Positions 1-10,600 of a stretch of 64,000 bases of DNA are shown one piece after another. The DNA comes from Bacteroidales bacterium (lineage in GTDB: Bacteria; Bacteroidota; Bacteroidia; Bacteroidales; Muribaculaceae). Position 1 is the stretch's first letter. Each line of letters starts with the position of its first letter. Under the pieces are notes generated by a model that had not been told where the DNA came from, did no database searches, and was given only the letters and a program-made list of their open reading frames with translations. The stretch spans positions 23,203 to 87,202 of the forward strand of contig SUXJ01000013.1 in assembly GCA_015061005.1 (NCBI GenBank), in the 5' to 3' direction. Both the position numbers and the translations under genes were made by a program.

Positions 1-483
<483 letters not shown>

Positions 484-516
484 TTATGATTGTAATATTA
501 GGTTTGTTATATCGCG

Positions 517-548
517 CAAAATTAACAATTTTCTCGCAATTAGACAAA
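517..548 (-). promoter_or_regulatory. Bacteroidetes-type promoter of eno
   Basis: On the minus strand TTTG (545-548), a 20-nt spacer and TAATTTTG (517-524) match the -33/-7 consensus of the Bacteroidetes housekeeping sigma factor exactly. The box lies about 46 bases before the eno start codon. Confidence 0.8.
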
Positions 549-566
549 TTTCCACAAAAATAAGAT

Positions 567-596
567 GAGGCACTCAATTTTCAGATTGAGCGCCTC
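567..596 (-). terminator. Hairpin terminator after rubrerythrin gene
   Basis: Twelve-base arms at 567-578 and 585-596 pair with a single G-T wobble around a 6-base loop. On the minus strand a T-rich stretch follows. It sits 18 bases past the rbr stop and ends that transcript before the eno promoter. Confidence 0.75.
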
Positions 597-613
597 TCTA
601 TTATTGTGGTTAA

Positions 614-1192
614 TTAGTAGTTATTCTTCTTTACTTCGAAGTAGGCTTGGGGGTGCAGACATGCGGGACATGCGCCGGGGGCTTCGGTGCCCGTGTGGGT
701 ATATCCGCAGTTGCGGCACTGCCAAATTACTTCTTCGTCTTTCTTGAATACTTTGCCGTTTTCAACGTTTGCAAGCAGTGCCAAGTAGCGTTCTTCGTGA
801 CCTTTTTCGGCTTCAGCTATCTTGCGATACATCTGAGCGATTGCAGGGAAGCCTTCGGCATCGGCGATTTCTGCGAAACGCGGATAGTCGGCTGTCCATT
901 CTTCGTTTTCGCCGGCAGCGGCAGCCTTGAGGTTTTCGGCAGTGGTGCCGATTACTCCGGCGGGGTAGCATGCGGTGATTTCAACCATGCCGCCTTCCAG
1001 CCACTTAAACATGCGCTTGGCGTGTTCTTTTTCTTGGTCTGCGGTTTCTGTAAAGATTGCTGCAATCTGTTCGAAACCTTCTTTTTTAGCTTGGCTTGCA
1101 AAGTAAGTGTAACGCATTCTTGCCTGAGATTCTCCGGCAAATGAGGTGAGAAGATTCTTCTCGGTCTGGGTTCCTTTTACGCTTTTTCCCAT
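614..1192 (-). CDS. rbr: Rubrerythrin
   Basis: Non-haem diiron peroxidase that reduces hydrogen peroxide in anaerobes. The 192-residue protein has the full classical architecture: a ferritin-like four-helix domain with metal ligands in FAGES (E21), EKEH (E54, H57) and EKGH (E129, H132), followed by a C-terminal rubredoxin-like Fe(Cys)4 domain with C159-x2-C162 and C175-x2-C178. The superoxide reductase gene ends 27 bases upstream on the same strand, so the two are very probably co-transcribed and convert superoxide to peroxide to water in sequence. Length and motifs are normal. Confidence 0.97.
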   Translation of the reverse strand: MGKSVKGTQTEKNLLTSFAGESQARMRYTYFASQAKKEGFEQIAAIFTETADQEKEHAKRMFKWLEGGMVEITACYPAGVIGTTAENLKAAAAGENEEWTADYPRFAEIADAEGFPAIAQMYRKIAEAEKGHEERYLALLANVENGKVFKKDEEVIWQCRNCGYTHTGTEAPGACPACLHPQAYFEVKKNNY

Positions 1193-1219
1193 AGTATATA
1201 ATTCGTTTAAAAGTTAATG

Positions 1220-1600
1220 TTATAATTCAGTTTTCCAAAGTCCGTGAAGGTTGCAATATTCGTAAACCGCAACCGGTTTTCCGGAGCAAACGCATATTTC
1301 TGCTTCGGGCTTGCCGTCGTGGGGTAGGTCGATGCGAATGCCGCCGTTTTCCATCTCCACGTAGATAAACGCAATGTGGTGTTCTTCCGACATGGGGTGA
1401 GTAACGCTGCCCACTTCCACTTTGATTTTGCAATCACTGATGCGAGTAACCACGGGCACGTGCTTTTCGCCGCTTGCGTCAACGGTGTTGGGCACCAGTT
1501 CTTCCATCTGTTTGCCGCAGCACACTACCGGAACGCCCGAGTCAACTACTTTTGCTATTACATTGCCACATACCGGGCATTTATAAAATTTTACTGCCAT
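1220..1600 (-). CDS. Superoxide reductase (desulfoferrodoxin type)
   Basis: Reduces superoxide to hydrogen peroxide without making oxygen. The start is set at ATG 1598-1600 (MAVKFYKCP), because an in-frame ATG 30 bases upstream would add residues before the conserved beginning. The 126-residue protein has an N-terminal desulforedoxin domain with C8-x2-C11 and the C27-C28 pair (Fe centre I). The neelaredoxin domain that follows has the H-rich EEHH segment and the terminal CNLHGLW motif giving Cys and His ligands of Fe centre II. It is therefore a two-iron desulfoferrodoxin. It leads an operon with rubrerythrin. Confidence 0.95.
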   Translation of the reverse strand: MAVKFYKCPVCGNVIAKVVDSGVPVVCCGKQMEELVPNTVDASGEKHVPVVTRISDCKIKVEVGSVTHPMSEEHHIAFIYVEMENGGIRIDLPHDGKPEAEICVCSGKPVAVYEYCNLHGLWKTEL

Positions 1601-1652
1601 AATATTATCTTTAGTTATTAAGTGAAACAAGTTTGATTAAGTTTTTCCTTTG

Positions 1653-1683
1653 CAAAAGTATTAAAAAGAAAAATAGTTTCAAA
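1653..1683 (-). promoter_or_regulatory. Promoter of superoxide reductase-rubrerythrin operon
   Basis: Minus-strand TTTG (1680-1683), a 19-nt spacer and TACTTTTG (1653-1660) fit the Bacteroidetes consensus, 53 bases upstream of the superoxide reductase start. No clear PerR or OxyR-type palindrome was recognised nearby. Confidence 0.7.
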
Positions 1684-1757
1684 ATAATTTTTGTGGAAAA
1701 AATTATTTTTGGGCAGACTTAAATTTATTTAACTAAAAAGCAGCAAATAGAGCTCGA

Positions 1758-2228
1758 TTAAAAACTCAGGCAGAAATGCTGAAATGGAAGTCCGGTTCGG
1801 CGAACGGCGATTATGCTCTTGCCGTTGCTGAAGGTCATGGCATCATCTGGAATGTCGGTGCAACCCATGCTATACGCAATTTTTGCATCGGAGGGAATAG
1901 CCCCTTCGGTCAAAACAACAAAATCGGCTGCCAACGGAGTGTCAACAAACTGCGCGTGAGGTGCGGCGGCGGCAATACTCGCCATGATACTTGGCGACGA
2001 TTCTCCGATAAGGCATATTGTTTGAGGCCGAAAATAGTTGATTACGCGAAACAGGCATCGTGCTTGTCGTTCGGTGATTTCGTTCTTGAAACAATAATAG
2101 TGCAAGCGTTCGCGCAAGACTCGAGTAATGAAGTAGAAAGCAAATGGCGAATGAACCGAGTAGCCGCGCCCGACTCTGTAACGTTTCAGTCGGCGCAGCG
2201 GAAATGATACGATTCTCCTGATTTTCAC
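1758..2228 (-). CDS. Degenerate SAM-methyltransferase-like protein, function unknown
   Basis: A 156-residue protein whose N-terminal motif GRGYSVHSPFAFYFI (about residues 20-35) resembles the start of a Bacteroidetes family of class I methyltransferases (R/G-x-G-x-HSPFAF). In place of the usual glycine-rich SAM loop it reads CLIGESSPSIMASIAA, and the later parts of the methyltransferase fold are short or absent. I therefore infer loss of catalysis or a shortened relative. Its ATG overlaps the stop of the YfhO-family gene by 4 bases (ATGA), so the two are translationally coupled. Role unknown. Confidence 0.6.
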   Translation of the reverse strand: MKIRRIVSFPLRRLKRYRVGRGYSVHSPFAFYFITRVLRERLHYYCFKNEITERQARCLFRVINYFRPQTICLIGESSPSIMASIAAAAPHAQFVDTPLAADFVVLTEGAIPSDAKIAYSMGCTDIPDDAMTFSNGKSIIAVRRTGLPFQHFCLSF

Positions 2229-4699
2229 TTCTTGCGGCGTGTTAGTCGGGTGATGATTCCGGCTGCTAAGGTTAGATAAACGAGAATGATGGCAACGTAA
2301 GCCAGGGAGTTGGTCGCTGCGATGCTTCCGGGTCGGAATTCCATGACGATAGTGTGTTCCCCCGCCGGAATCTGTACGGCTCGCAAAATATAGTTCACAC
2401 GCCCAATCTTGGTCGGCAGACCATCAATCGTGGCATTCCAGCCCCAAGGGAAATATACCTCGGAAAATACGGCTATGCCTCCGTTCTGGCTGTTTGATTT
2501 GTATTTCAAACGAGCCGGGGCATAATCGGTCAGCTCAATATAATCATCGGGGTGCACAGGTGCGGGCTGACCTCCAAGTATCTCTTCAAATTTTCTATCC
2601 GCAACGGCTTGATACGACGGGTCTATCTCCGAAATAGAGGCAATCTCATCATCGGGTGAATCAACGTAGTCAATTTCTTCAATGAACCATGCGTTGCCCA
2701 ATGCATAGTCATTCATCACCGGAGGCTCATTGGGGTCGGTGATGAAATATTTTGTGTTGAGCATATTGACCCCTGAAAGGAATGCCGGATTGTCGGGCGA
2801 CGTCAGGCAGCGGTCAATGAAGTCTTGATAGCGAGTGAGCTTTGCTGCGTGATAGCCGCCTATCGACTTGTGGAAGTAACACGTTTGCAAGTCGTTGAAA
2901 TTAGCCGCATTCAGTACTCTGAAGTGCGCATCCGGGTCGTCAAGGATAAATTTATCGGCAGCGGAGGGTGTGAACGATTTTGCAACTGCAGGAGTCTTAA
3001 AGTCGTCGGAATCAAGATAGCGCTTATTGACAGTGAAAAGGTCAATGGCAACGAGTGCGCCCAAGCAGAGCAACCCGATAGTTGACGATAGCTTTTTGCC
3101 GGCCATCACCCATACTGCTCCTGCACCTAATACCAAAAATAGCAGAGAGCGAAGCGCATCGGAGCGCACGAGCCCGAGGCGTATGGATTCGACGGCATTG
3201 GCGGCTTCGGGGTAATATGCCATGTTGAAGCCTTGAGGTAGATATCCCATTTGCTCATACATGGTGAGGCGCATATCGTCGCCTTCTGTCATGACGGCAT
3301 CTCCCCAAACAGAAGGTGCCATAATGCTTATAAGGCATATCAATGCACAAATGCCGAAACTTATGATTAGAGGTCGGAGCATTTTCGTGCGATTTTCGCT
3401 GCATATAATTTCGCGCAGTCCGAGCATTGCGAGAAGTGGAATAGTGAACTCTGCAATGACGAGTATCGACTCGACTGTGCGGAATTTCGAATACATTGGC
3501 ACAAAGTCAATGAATAAGTCCGTGAACCACTGCATGTTTCGTCCCCATGCCAAGAAAATCGACAGCAGTGTAAGCACCACTAACGCCCATTTCGCTGGGC
3601 CGCGGACGGCGATTGCTCCGAATAGGGCTAAGGCAAATATTATGGCTCCTACGTATACCGGACCGCTTGTGCCCTCCGCTCCGCCAAAGTAGGGGCTGAA
3701 TAGTTGCAGCAATGTCATTTCGCCCGTGCGGTCGGCGCGCATCAATTTTCTGCCCTCGTCGGTATCGGCAAGCGATGAGCCCGATTCTCCGCCCTTAATG
3801 TTGGGAATGAGGAGCGACAAGGTTTCCGCTTTTTCGTAGGAATATTGCGTTATATAGTCACGGTCAAGTCCGTTGGTCTCGTTTTTGCTGTCCACTTCGT
3901 CGTGTGTCAGTTCCGAGTGACCGCCGCGAATCGTTTCATGGGAATACTTATAAGTATGGTATAAGGTTGGAGCATTAGCGGCAACCGCCAAGAGCATCGC
4001 ACCGCAAAATATGGCAAGGTTCACGCCCCATTGTTTCATGCGCTTTTCTTTATATGCTTCAATCCCATAGGCAATTATAAAGCCGGCCATAACCCATGAG
4101 AAGTAATAACTCATTTGCACATGATTGCTCGCAATCTGAAGCATCATAAACAAGGCGGCGATGCCGGCGCCTAACAGCCGACGACCTCTGAACAACCAAA
4201 TCAGTCCGGCAATAGTGGGTGGCACGTAAGCCAAAGTGACAAATTTCCAAATATGTCCGGCACCTATGATTATTATGTAATATGAGCTGAGCCCCCAAGC
4301 GATTGCTCCAATCAGCGAAATTCGCGGCTTCATTTTTATTGCCATGAGCATGATGAACATGCCCAACATCATCATTGCGAGCAGATTGGCGGGAGATGGC
4401 AGAAATAGTCCGTAGGCTCGTGTTATCCACGAAAATAGATGCGTCGACGGGTAGTCAGGTGATATTTGAAATGCCGGCATACCGCCGAACAATGAGTTTG
4501 TCCACCATGCTTTCTCTCCGGTCTCCGCTTCGTGAACTTGCAGTTCATGGCTGTTGGCCATACCTTGCTGCATGTCATGTTGTTGCAGCACTTTCCCTTC
4601 AAAAGCATCAGGATAGAAATAGACCGAACTTATACCGGCGATAATGATGACGGAGAGGATAATGCCGATAAAACTGCGATTTTGCAAAAGTTGCTTCAT
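2225..4699 (-). CDS. YfhO-family polytopic membrane protein
   Basis: An 824-residue integral membrane protein with an N-terminal signal-anchor (residues about 10-30), many hydrophobic helices through the first 560 residues, and a C-terminal soluble region followed by a last helix near the end (TNSLAYVAIILVYLTLAAG). Features of the bacterial YfhO family (PF09586) are FYPDAFEGKVLQQHDMQQG near the N-terminus and the C-terminal PWGWNATIDG and LRAVQIPAGEHTI segments. Family members are thought to be glycosyltransferases that decorate cell-surface polymers; that activity is inferred. It starts immediately after the manC stop with no gap and overlaps the next gene by 4 bases, suggesting a role in mannose-related envelope glycosylation. 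Confidence 0.85.
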   Translation of the reverse strand: MKQLLQNRSFIGIILSVIIIAGISSVYFYPDAFEGKVLQQHDMQQGMANSHELQVHEAETGEKAWWTNSLFGGMPAFQISPDYPSTHLFSWITRAYGLFLPSPANLLAMMMLGMFIMLMAIKMKPRISLIGAIAWGLSSYYIIIIGAGHIWKFVTLAYVPPTIAGLIWLFRGRRLLGAGIAALFMMLQIASNHVQMSYYFSWVMAGFIIAYGIEAYKEKRMKQWGVNLAIFCGAMLLAVAANAPTLYHTYKYSHETIRGGHSELTHDEVDSKNETNGLDRDYITQYSYEKAETLSLLIPNIKGGESGSSLADTDEGRKLMRADRTGEMTLLQLFSPYFGGAEGTSGPVYVGAIIFALALFGAIAVRGPAKWALVVLTLLSIFLAWGRNMQWFTDLFIDFVPMYSKFRTVESILVIAEFTIPLLAMLGLREIICSENRTKMLRPLIISFGICALICLISIMAPSVWGDAVMTEGDDMRLTMYEQMGYLPQGFNMAYYPEAANAVESIRLGLVRSDALRSLLFLVLGAGAVWVMAGKKLSSTIGLLCLGALVAIDLFTVNKRYLDSDDFKTPAVAKSFTPSAADKFILDDPDAHFRVLNAANFNDLQTCYFHKSIGGYHAAKLTRYQDFIDRCLTSPDNPAFLSGVNMLNTKYFITDPNEPPVMNDYALGNAWFIEEIDYVDSPDDEIASISEIDPSYQAVADRKFEEILGGQPAPVHPDDYIELTDYAPARLKYKSNSQNGGIAVFSEVYFPWGWNATIDGLPTKIGRVNYILRAVQIPAGEHTIVMEFRPGSIAATNSLAYVAIILVYLTLAAGIITRLTRRKK

Positions 4700-5773
4700 T
4701 TATAGGTATTTTTCGCCGAGAGTTTGGCTTACATCATTAACGTATTGTTTGATTTTTTGCTCGTTCGACATCGGACAAATGAGCAGCACGTCGTCGGTGT
4801 CGGCCACAATGTAATCTTTCAGCCCGTCAACCACGATAATTTTCTTCGGATTGCTCTCCGAAAATACGCAGCCGGACGTGTCGTAGCTCATTATGGCACA
4901 TTCTTGAGTGACATTGCCCATACGATTCTTCGGCGAGTGCTCATAAAGTGCGCCCCATGTGCCCAAGTCGCTCCAACCCGGGTCAACTTCCTCAACATAT
5001 ACGTTGGTGGCTTTTTCCATCAGTGCATAATCTATGGAAATGCAAGGACAAGCCGGGAATGCCTCGTTGATAAACGCTGCTTCCTTGTCTGTGCAATAGA
5101 TGCCGGGCTCAGCCTCAAAGCGGCGAGCAATTTCCGGACAATGCTCCTCAAGACCTTGAAGCAGTGCCTTCCCGGACCAAATGAACACTCCCGAGTTCCA
5201 CAAGAACTCTCCGGAGTTGAAAAATATCTTGGCGAGTTCAAGGTTGGGCTTTTCAGTAAACGTTTTAACGCGATTAATGTTCGCGGTTGCCGGAGCTCCG
5301 GATTGAATATAGCCGTAATTTATCTCGGGACGCGAGGGCTTTATCCCAAGAGTGAGCAATGCCGAATTGGACTCAACGAACTCAAAGCCTCTTTCAATGG
5401 CTTCAAGGAAGACGCGTTCGCGAGTAATCAAATGATCCGACGGCATAACGGCGATTGACGCTTCTGGGTCAAGTGCGAGAATATGGTGAGTTGCCCAAGC
5501 AATACAGGGTGCGGTGTTGCGTCGGGTGGGCTCGAGCAAGATGTTTTCTTCCTTGACGTCCGGCAATTGCTGCGAAATCAGCGGAGCGTATTCCGCATTG
5601 GTTATGAAGATAATCCGCTCGGCAGGCACCAAGGGCAATATGCGGTCGTAGGTCATCTGCAACAAAGTCCGCCCCGTACCCATAAAATCCAAAAACTGTT
5701 TCGGACGATAGGAACGCGACGCCGGCCAGAATCTTGAACCGACTCCGCCACACATTATTACACAGTATCTCAT
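4700..5773 (-). CDS. manC: Mannose-1-phosphate guanylyltransferase
   Basis: Makes GDP-mannose from mannose-1-phosphate and GTP in the cytosol, the precursor for mannosyl and fucosyl residues of surface glycans. The 357-residue protein has the nucleotidyltransferase signature CGGVGSRFWPASR (8-20) followed by PKQF. It also has the sugar-binding VMPSDHLI segment, the FTEKP motif, and the WNSGVF and DPGWSDLGTW motifs of the family. The length matches single-domain GMP forms without the isomerase domain of bifunctional ManC. It is first in a three-gene operon with the YfhO-family and methyltransferase-like genes. Confidence 0.95.
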   Translation of the reverse strand: MRYCVIMCGGVGSRFWPASRSYRPKQFLDFMGTGRTLLQMTYDRILPLVPAERIIFITNAEYAPLISQQLPDVKEENILLEPTRRNTAPCIAWATHHILALDPEASIAVMPSDHLITRERVFLEAIERGFEFVESNSALLTLGIKPSRPEINYGYIQSGAPATANINRVKTFTEKPNLELAKIFFNSGEFLWNSGVFIWSGKALLQGLEEHCPEIARRFEAEPGIYCTDKEAAFINEAFPACPCISIDYALMEKATNVYVEEVDPGWSDLGTWGALYEHSPKNRMGNVTQECAIMSYDTSGCVFSESNPKKIIVVDGLKDYIVADTDDVLLICPMSNEQKIKQYVNDVSQTLGEKYL

Positions 5774-5796
5774 ATCGAATTTTGACTAATTTTCTG

Positions 5797-5804
5797 CAAA
5801 TATA
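5797..5804 (-). promoter_or_regulatory. -7 element upstream of manC operon
   Basis: TATATTTG on the minus strand, 23 bases before the manC start. The expected TTTG at -33 is not well conserved. Confidence 0.5.
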
Positions 5805-5847
5805 CAAAGAACTCCCGTAAAAATGACACCTTTTTCAAAATAATCCC

Positions 5848-5855
5848 TAAATTTG
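5848..5855 (+). promoter_or_regulatory. -7 element upstream of the DpnI-type gene
   Basis: TAAATTTG on the plus strand, 39 bases before the nuclease start codon. No clear TTTG lies at -33, so the promoter may be weak. It lies back to back with the manC promoter. Confidence 0.5.
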
Positions 5856-5894
5856 CACAAACATCTACTAATTATTCAGTGAAACGCCGTTGCC

Positions 5895-6683
5895 ATGGAT
5901 TTAAGTTTTGACATTTCATTAATCGAGGGGTACACAAGTGCGTCTCAGATTGCGAGGGTGTTGACCGAAGACTGGTTTGAACGCAACATGTATTGCCCGG
6001 TGTGTGGAAACTATATTCTCAAAAGGGCTGATGCTAATGCGCCCGTTAAAGACTATGTTTGTGAGCATTGCAAATCACAATATGAACTCAAGAGCAAAAG
6101 AGATAATACAAATGATTTTACTAAAAAGGTGAGTGATGGCGCTTACCATACGATGATTAAGCGGATTAACTCTCTCGATAATCCGAGTTTCTTTTTCATG
6201 CACTATAAAGATAACAAAGTAAGAAGCCTCATTGTTGTCCCGAATTGCTTTTTTGTTCCGGAAATCGTAGAAGATAGGCGTCCGTTAGTGGGGGGCGCAC
6301 GTCGAGCCGGATGGGTTGGGTGTAATATCTTGCTCGGCAGAGTACCTGAATTTGCAAAAATTCCGATTATATCAGATGGCGTAGTCTTGAACCCGCAAAA
6401 TGTGCGCGAAGAGTATAACAGAGTCTTTTCGTTGCAAACCGGTGGGGTGGAGAGTCGTGGTTGGCTCATAGATATAATGAGATGCGTGCAGCGATTGGAT
6501 TCAACCTTCACGTTAAGGCAAATGTATGATTTCGTTGATGAACTAAGCCTGAAGTATCCGTCAAATCGCAATATTAAAGCCAAAATACGCCAGCAACTCC
6601 AATTTTTAAGAGATAAAGGGTTTGTGGATTTCACGGCGCGCGGATGCTATAAAAAGATTGAAAGCACTTTAAAAATAAACTAA
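5895..6683 (+). CDS. DpnI-type methyl-directed restriction endonuclease
   Basis: Predicted type IIM nuclease that cuts GATC sites only when the adenine is N6-methylated. The 262-residue protein is collinear with Streptococcus DpnI (254 aa). The N-terminal PD-(D/E)xK domain holds C34 and C37 of a zinc site, D53, C56 and C59, then E64-L-K66 in YELKSK. These match the D53/E64/K66 catalytic triad and the four zinc cysteines of DpnI as I recall them. RRAGWVGCN matches the DpnI RAGW(I/V)GCN segment, and the C-terminal winged helix (IRQQLQFLRDKG) is the second methyl-reading domain. No DpnD or methylase gene is adjacent. It lies 21 bases upstream of pyrF on the same strand. The base composition looks somewhat more AT-rich than its neighbours, consistent with transfer. 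Confidence 0.93.
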   Translation: MDLSFDISLIEGYTSASQIARVLTEDWFERNMYCPVCGNYILKRADANAPVKDYVCEHCKSQYELKSKRDNTNDFTKKVSDGAYHTMIKRINSLDNPSFFFMHYKDNKVRSLIVVPNCFFVPEIVEDRRPLVGGARRAGWVGCNILLGRVPEFAKIPIISDGVVLNPQNVREEYNRVFSLQTGGVESRGWLIDIMRCVQRLDSTFTLRQMYDFVDELSLKYPSNRNIKAKIRQQLQFLRDKGFVDFTARGCYKKIESTLKIN

Positions 6684-6704
6684 CAATAAAATCACTGATA
6701 AATT

Positions 6705-7526
6705 ATGAAAAGAGAAGAACTGATTGCAAACATTGCTCGTAAGGGCTCATTTCTGTGTGTGGGTCTTGATCCCGACATCAAAAAAATTCCGCCTCATCTG
6801 CTTGACAAGGAAAATCCGTTGCTCGAATTTTGCAAGGCAATAGTAGATGCCACTGCCCCTTACTGTGTGGCCTACAAGCCGAATCTGGCATTTTTTGAAA
6901 GTCAGGGTGTTCAAGGATGGATTGCGATTGAAGAAACCGTTAAATATATACGCGAAAAGTATCCCGACCAATTCATCATCGCCGATGCAAAACGTGGCGA
7001 TATAGGCAATACCTCGACCATGTATGCTCGCGCTGCATTCGATCATCTCGGCGTTGATGCCATCACCGTTGCGCCCTATATGGGCAGTGACTCCGTCAAG
7101 CCCTTCCTCGGCTATGAAGGCAAATGGGTGGTCCTTTTGGCTCTCACTTCCAATCCCGGCAGCAAAGACTTCCAATTTTCAACCGATGCCTCCGGCGAAC
7201 GCCTCTTCGAAAAAGTTATCAAGACTTCGCAAGAATGGGCTTCTGAAGAAGAAATGATGTACGTGGTGGGTGCCACTCAAGGCTCAATGTTTCAAGACAT
7301 TCGCCGTGTCGCACCCAAGTCGTTCCTCCTCGTCCCCGGCGTGGGAGCTCAAGGCGGTTCGCTTGAAGAGGTGTGTCGCTACGGCATGCTCCCCAATGGC
7401 GAATGTGGCCTGTTGGTCAACAGTTCTCGCGCCATAATCTATGCATCTTCGGGCACTGATTTTGCTGACGCGGCAGGCGCTGCAGCGGCTCAACTTGCAT
7501 CGGAAATGAAAGCGCTGATATGTTAA
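6705..7526 (+). CDS. pyrF: Orotidine 5'-phosphate decarboxylase
   Basis: Last step of UMP synthesis, OMP to UMP plus CO2, cytosolic. The 273-residue protein is of the longer PyrF type 2 family. Visible motifs are FLCVGLDPD (17-25), YKPNLAFFE, the catalytic loop [15 protein letters not shown] with the key Asp-Lys-Asp array, VAPYMGSDS, and the C-terminal phosphate-binding [11 protein letters not shown] and NSSRAI. It follows the DpnI-type gene by 21 bases without an evident terminator, so the nuclease may be read through into this housekeeping gene. Confidence 0.96.
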   Translation: MKREELIANIARKGSFLCVGLDPDIKKIPPHLLDKENPLLEFCKAIVDATAPYCVAYKPNLAFFESQGVQGWIAIEETVKYIREKYPDQFIIADAKRGDIGNTSTMYARAAFDHLGVDAITVAPYMGSDSVKPFLGYEGKWVVLLALTSNPGSKDFQFSTDASGERLFEKVIKTSQEWASEEEMMYVVGATQGSMFQDIRRVAPKSFLLVPGVGAQGGSLEEVCRYGMLPNGECGLLVNSSRAIIYASSGTDFADAAGAAAAQLASEMKALIC

Positions 7527-7564
7527 AAATGCGATAAAATGCACTCCGTATCAAAAAAAATTCT

Positions 7565-7572
7565 TAAATTTG
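7565..7572 (+). promoter_or_regulatory. -7 element upstream of M60 peptidase gene
   Basis: TAAATTTG, 58 bases before the start codon. The -33 box is poorly matched. Confidence 0.5.
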
Positions 7573-7630
7573 ACCGCTTTAAAAGAACTATAAACCAATA
7601 TAATTAATCTTATTTAACCAATCTTCTATC

Positions 7631-10600
7631 ATGAAAAAGAACATCATGAAAAAGTTTTTGGTCGTGCTGTCATTGGGCGTATTTGCGCTTGGTGCAATGG
7701 CTGCCGGACCTGAAGCAGGAAAGGTTTATCGCGTAATCAACAATGAGAGCGGTCAAGCTCTCAGCGACCGCGGTCCCTCTAATGTTGTCGGTGCTTCGGT
7801 AATCAATGAAGAAAGCATGGCTCAACGTTGGCTCATCGGTGAGGGCTCAAACGGCCTCACTTTCCGCAGCCTCAGCACCGGTCTGTACTTGCGCTCATCT
7901 AATGCTCGCAGCGCGGGCTGGACAATGACCGCTTCTTCCTCAACTGCTGCATGTCAGATGACCGTAACTGAAGACGATGGTACATATTACATGTTTGCCA
8001 ATGGTTCCGGCGTTGCATTCTCCATGCACCAAGACGGCAGTGGCAACATCGTATGCTGGGACGCTGACAACACCAACTCTCGTTGGAACTTCGTTGAAAT
8101 CAGCATGACCGATGCCGAAATCGAAGCCGCTCTCGCAAGCAGCGGCAGCATGCTCGACGAACTCGAAAACATCTCCGCTTATCAGGCTGCTCTCGATGCA
8201 ATGTTTGTCAACAAGCAGTGCACTCAGCTCAAGTCTTCATATCAAGGCATGACCGATGCCCAAATTCAAGCCGATTCAAACTATAAAGCTTTGCCCGCCA
8301 CCCTGCAGCAGATGGTGCTCAAGGTGAAAAACGACAATTGGGCTGAAGGAACCGGCGAATTGGCGTGGAATTCAAAGTATGCCAAGCGTTTCCGTATTCA
8401 GGACTACAAGCCGTTCTCTGAAGGCGGTAACGGCGCTGCTTTGGCAGGCATTCAGGCTTACACCAACATGCATAACCCCACAGGTATCCTCGGTAACACC
8501 GGCGGTTCGCTCTATGTGATGGTTGAAAACGTTCCCGAAGACGAAAACGTTACCCTCTACATCGATGCGGTTATGGGCGGTGCAATGAACAACAACACAA
8601 CTAACGGCACCGAACTCCACGAAGGTCTTAACATCATTCCGCAGTGGAGCGACCTCGCTCATCAGTTCGTTTACTACACTGTTGCCACTACCAAAGTTGA
8701 AAACGGCAAGCGTGTGCCCAATGTGAAAGTAACTGACTATGAACCCATCGAAATCCACATTGAAGGCGGTGAGCTCAACGGCTACTATGACTATGCGGCA
8801 GGCGACACCAAAGAAGACTTTACCTACATGGCAGCTCGTGCAAAGCACGAAATGTTTGACCTCGTTGGTGAATACGTAATTATCCACTTCCACCTTGACG
8901 ATGCCTACGACGGCCAAGACAACTCTCGCAAGCAACCTGGCATGCGCCGCTTGCTCTCCGATGAGTTCAATGCCGGAGTGCAAGGCGACTATGTTCGTGA
9001 AACCATGCGAGTTTGGGACGAACTCAACTTCCGCGAACGTACTTTCATGGGTATTCAAAGCGACGAAGAACTTCTGCGCAAGATGGATCTTCTTTGGAAC
9101 TTCTATGAACCCCTCACAGGTGACGACGTTGCCGATCCCGGATTCCAATACTCCGACTATTTCAACAACCGCATGTTGGCAATCTCAATGCCCGGTGCGC
9201 TCTATATGAATGCAACCTCATGGCGTACTGCTTATAACATCAACACCATGGGCCCGATCTTGAATGCCATTCGTACTGACGCCGGCTCTAATTGGGGACC
9301 CGCCCACGAAATCGGTCACTGTAACCAAGGTCCGATGAAGATTGCCGGTACAACCGAAATGTCTAACAACGTATTCTCTAACGTTGTCGCTTACTACTTC
9401 GGCACTCATACCTCGCGTGCAGACTTCCCGCGCAGCCAACTTGATGTTTTCAACCGTGATGCAACGTTCCTTGAAAACAGCACTTGGGGCTGTACTCGTA
9501 TGTACTTCCAACTGTGGGTTTATTACCATGCGTTGGGCCACAACAAGAAGTTCTATCCTCGCTTGTATGAACTCCTGCGTCGCTACCCAATCTCTCATCC
9601 TTACTACCTGAATCCTCGTTACGACATGCTCCACTTCGCTAAGATGTGTTGCGTAGCGGCTCAGGAAGACCTTACCGACTTCTTTGAAGCATGGGGCTTC
9701 TTCGTACCCTTGAAAGACTATAAGATCGATGACTACTCTTCATTCATCGCTAATCTTACCGAAGAAGACATTCAGGCAGTTAAAAATGAAATCAAGGCAT
9801 ACAACTTCCCCGTAAACAAACAGATCATCTTCATGGACGACCGTCCCGGTTCAAAACGTGAAAGCTGGTGGGGCTGGGAAAAAGAAAATTGCGGTCCCCT
9901 TGGTGGTATCGAAGACTTCAGCAATAATGTGCAGCCTACAGGCAATCTCTCATTCACCCTTGACTCTTCAAACATGGTTATCAACCATGAAGACGCTACC
10001 GGTGGTGTTGGTTTCATCATCTACCACAACGACGGTACTCTGCTCGGTTTCTCCAATGATTACCAATTCCCGATTAAGAAGACTGCTATGGCAGCCCTCA
10101 TGTCAGGCGAAGCCAAAGTTTATGCAGTAGGTGCCGATGGAACTATGGTCGAAGTTGCAAACGACTTCGTTAATGCTCCCATTGAAGACCATATCGCAAA
10201 CCTCCAAGCATTGTTGACCGGCGTTGCCGACGTCTATGACCGCATCGACGAAGAAGGAACTCGCGCAGGTTGGTACATGCCCTTCTATGCCAAGGACTTC
10301 ATTGCCGCTTATGAAGCAGCCAAGACCGTTGACGCTGAAACTGCCACCCAAGCAAAGGTTACCGAACTCTATCTGAACCTCATCAACGAATACAACGAAC
10401 TCAAGGCTCACGAATATGCAACTATTCGCTTCGTGCCCAAGTCCAAGTATCAGATTATCAGTGCGCAGTTCCCCAATCGTGCTCTTGCCGCAGGCTCAAC
10501 CAAGGTTACTAATGTGGCTGCTCAGAAGACTGTTAAGGACAGCCAAACTTGGGAACTCATCACCTTCTCCGGTGCTGCCGATAATGAGTTTAAGATTAAG

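Noticed and set aside
4724..5458. Plus-strand frame of 244 codons opposite manC
   Set aside because: Antisense shadow of manC with no motif, promoter or family resemblance.
8372..9148. Long minus-strand open frame (258 codons) inside the M60 gene
   Set aside because: It is fully antisense to a strongly supported coding region, has no recognisable domain and no start signal; it reflects the codon pattern of the real gene.
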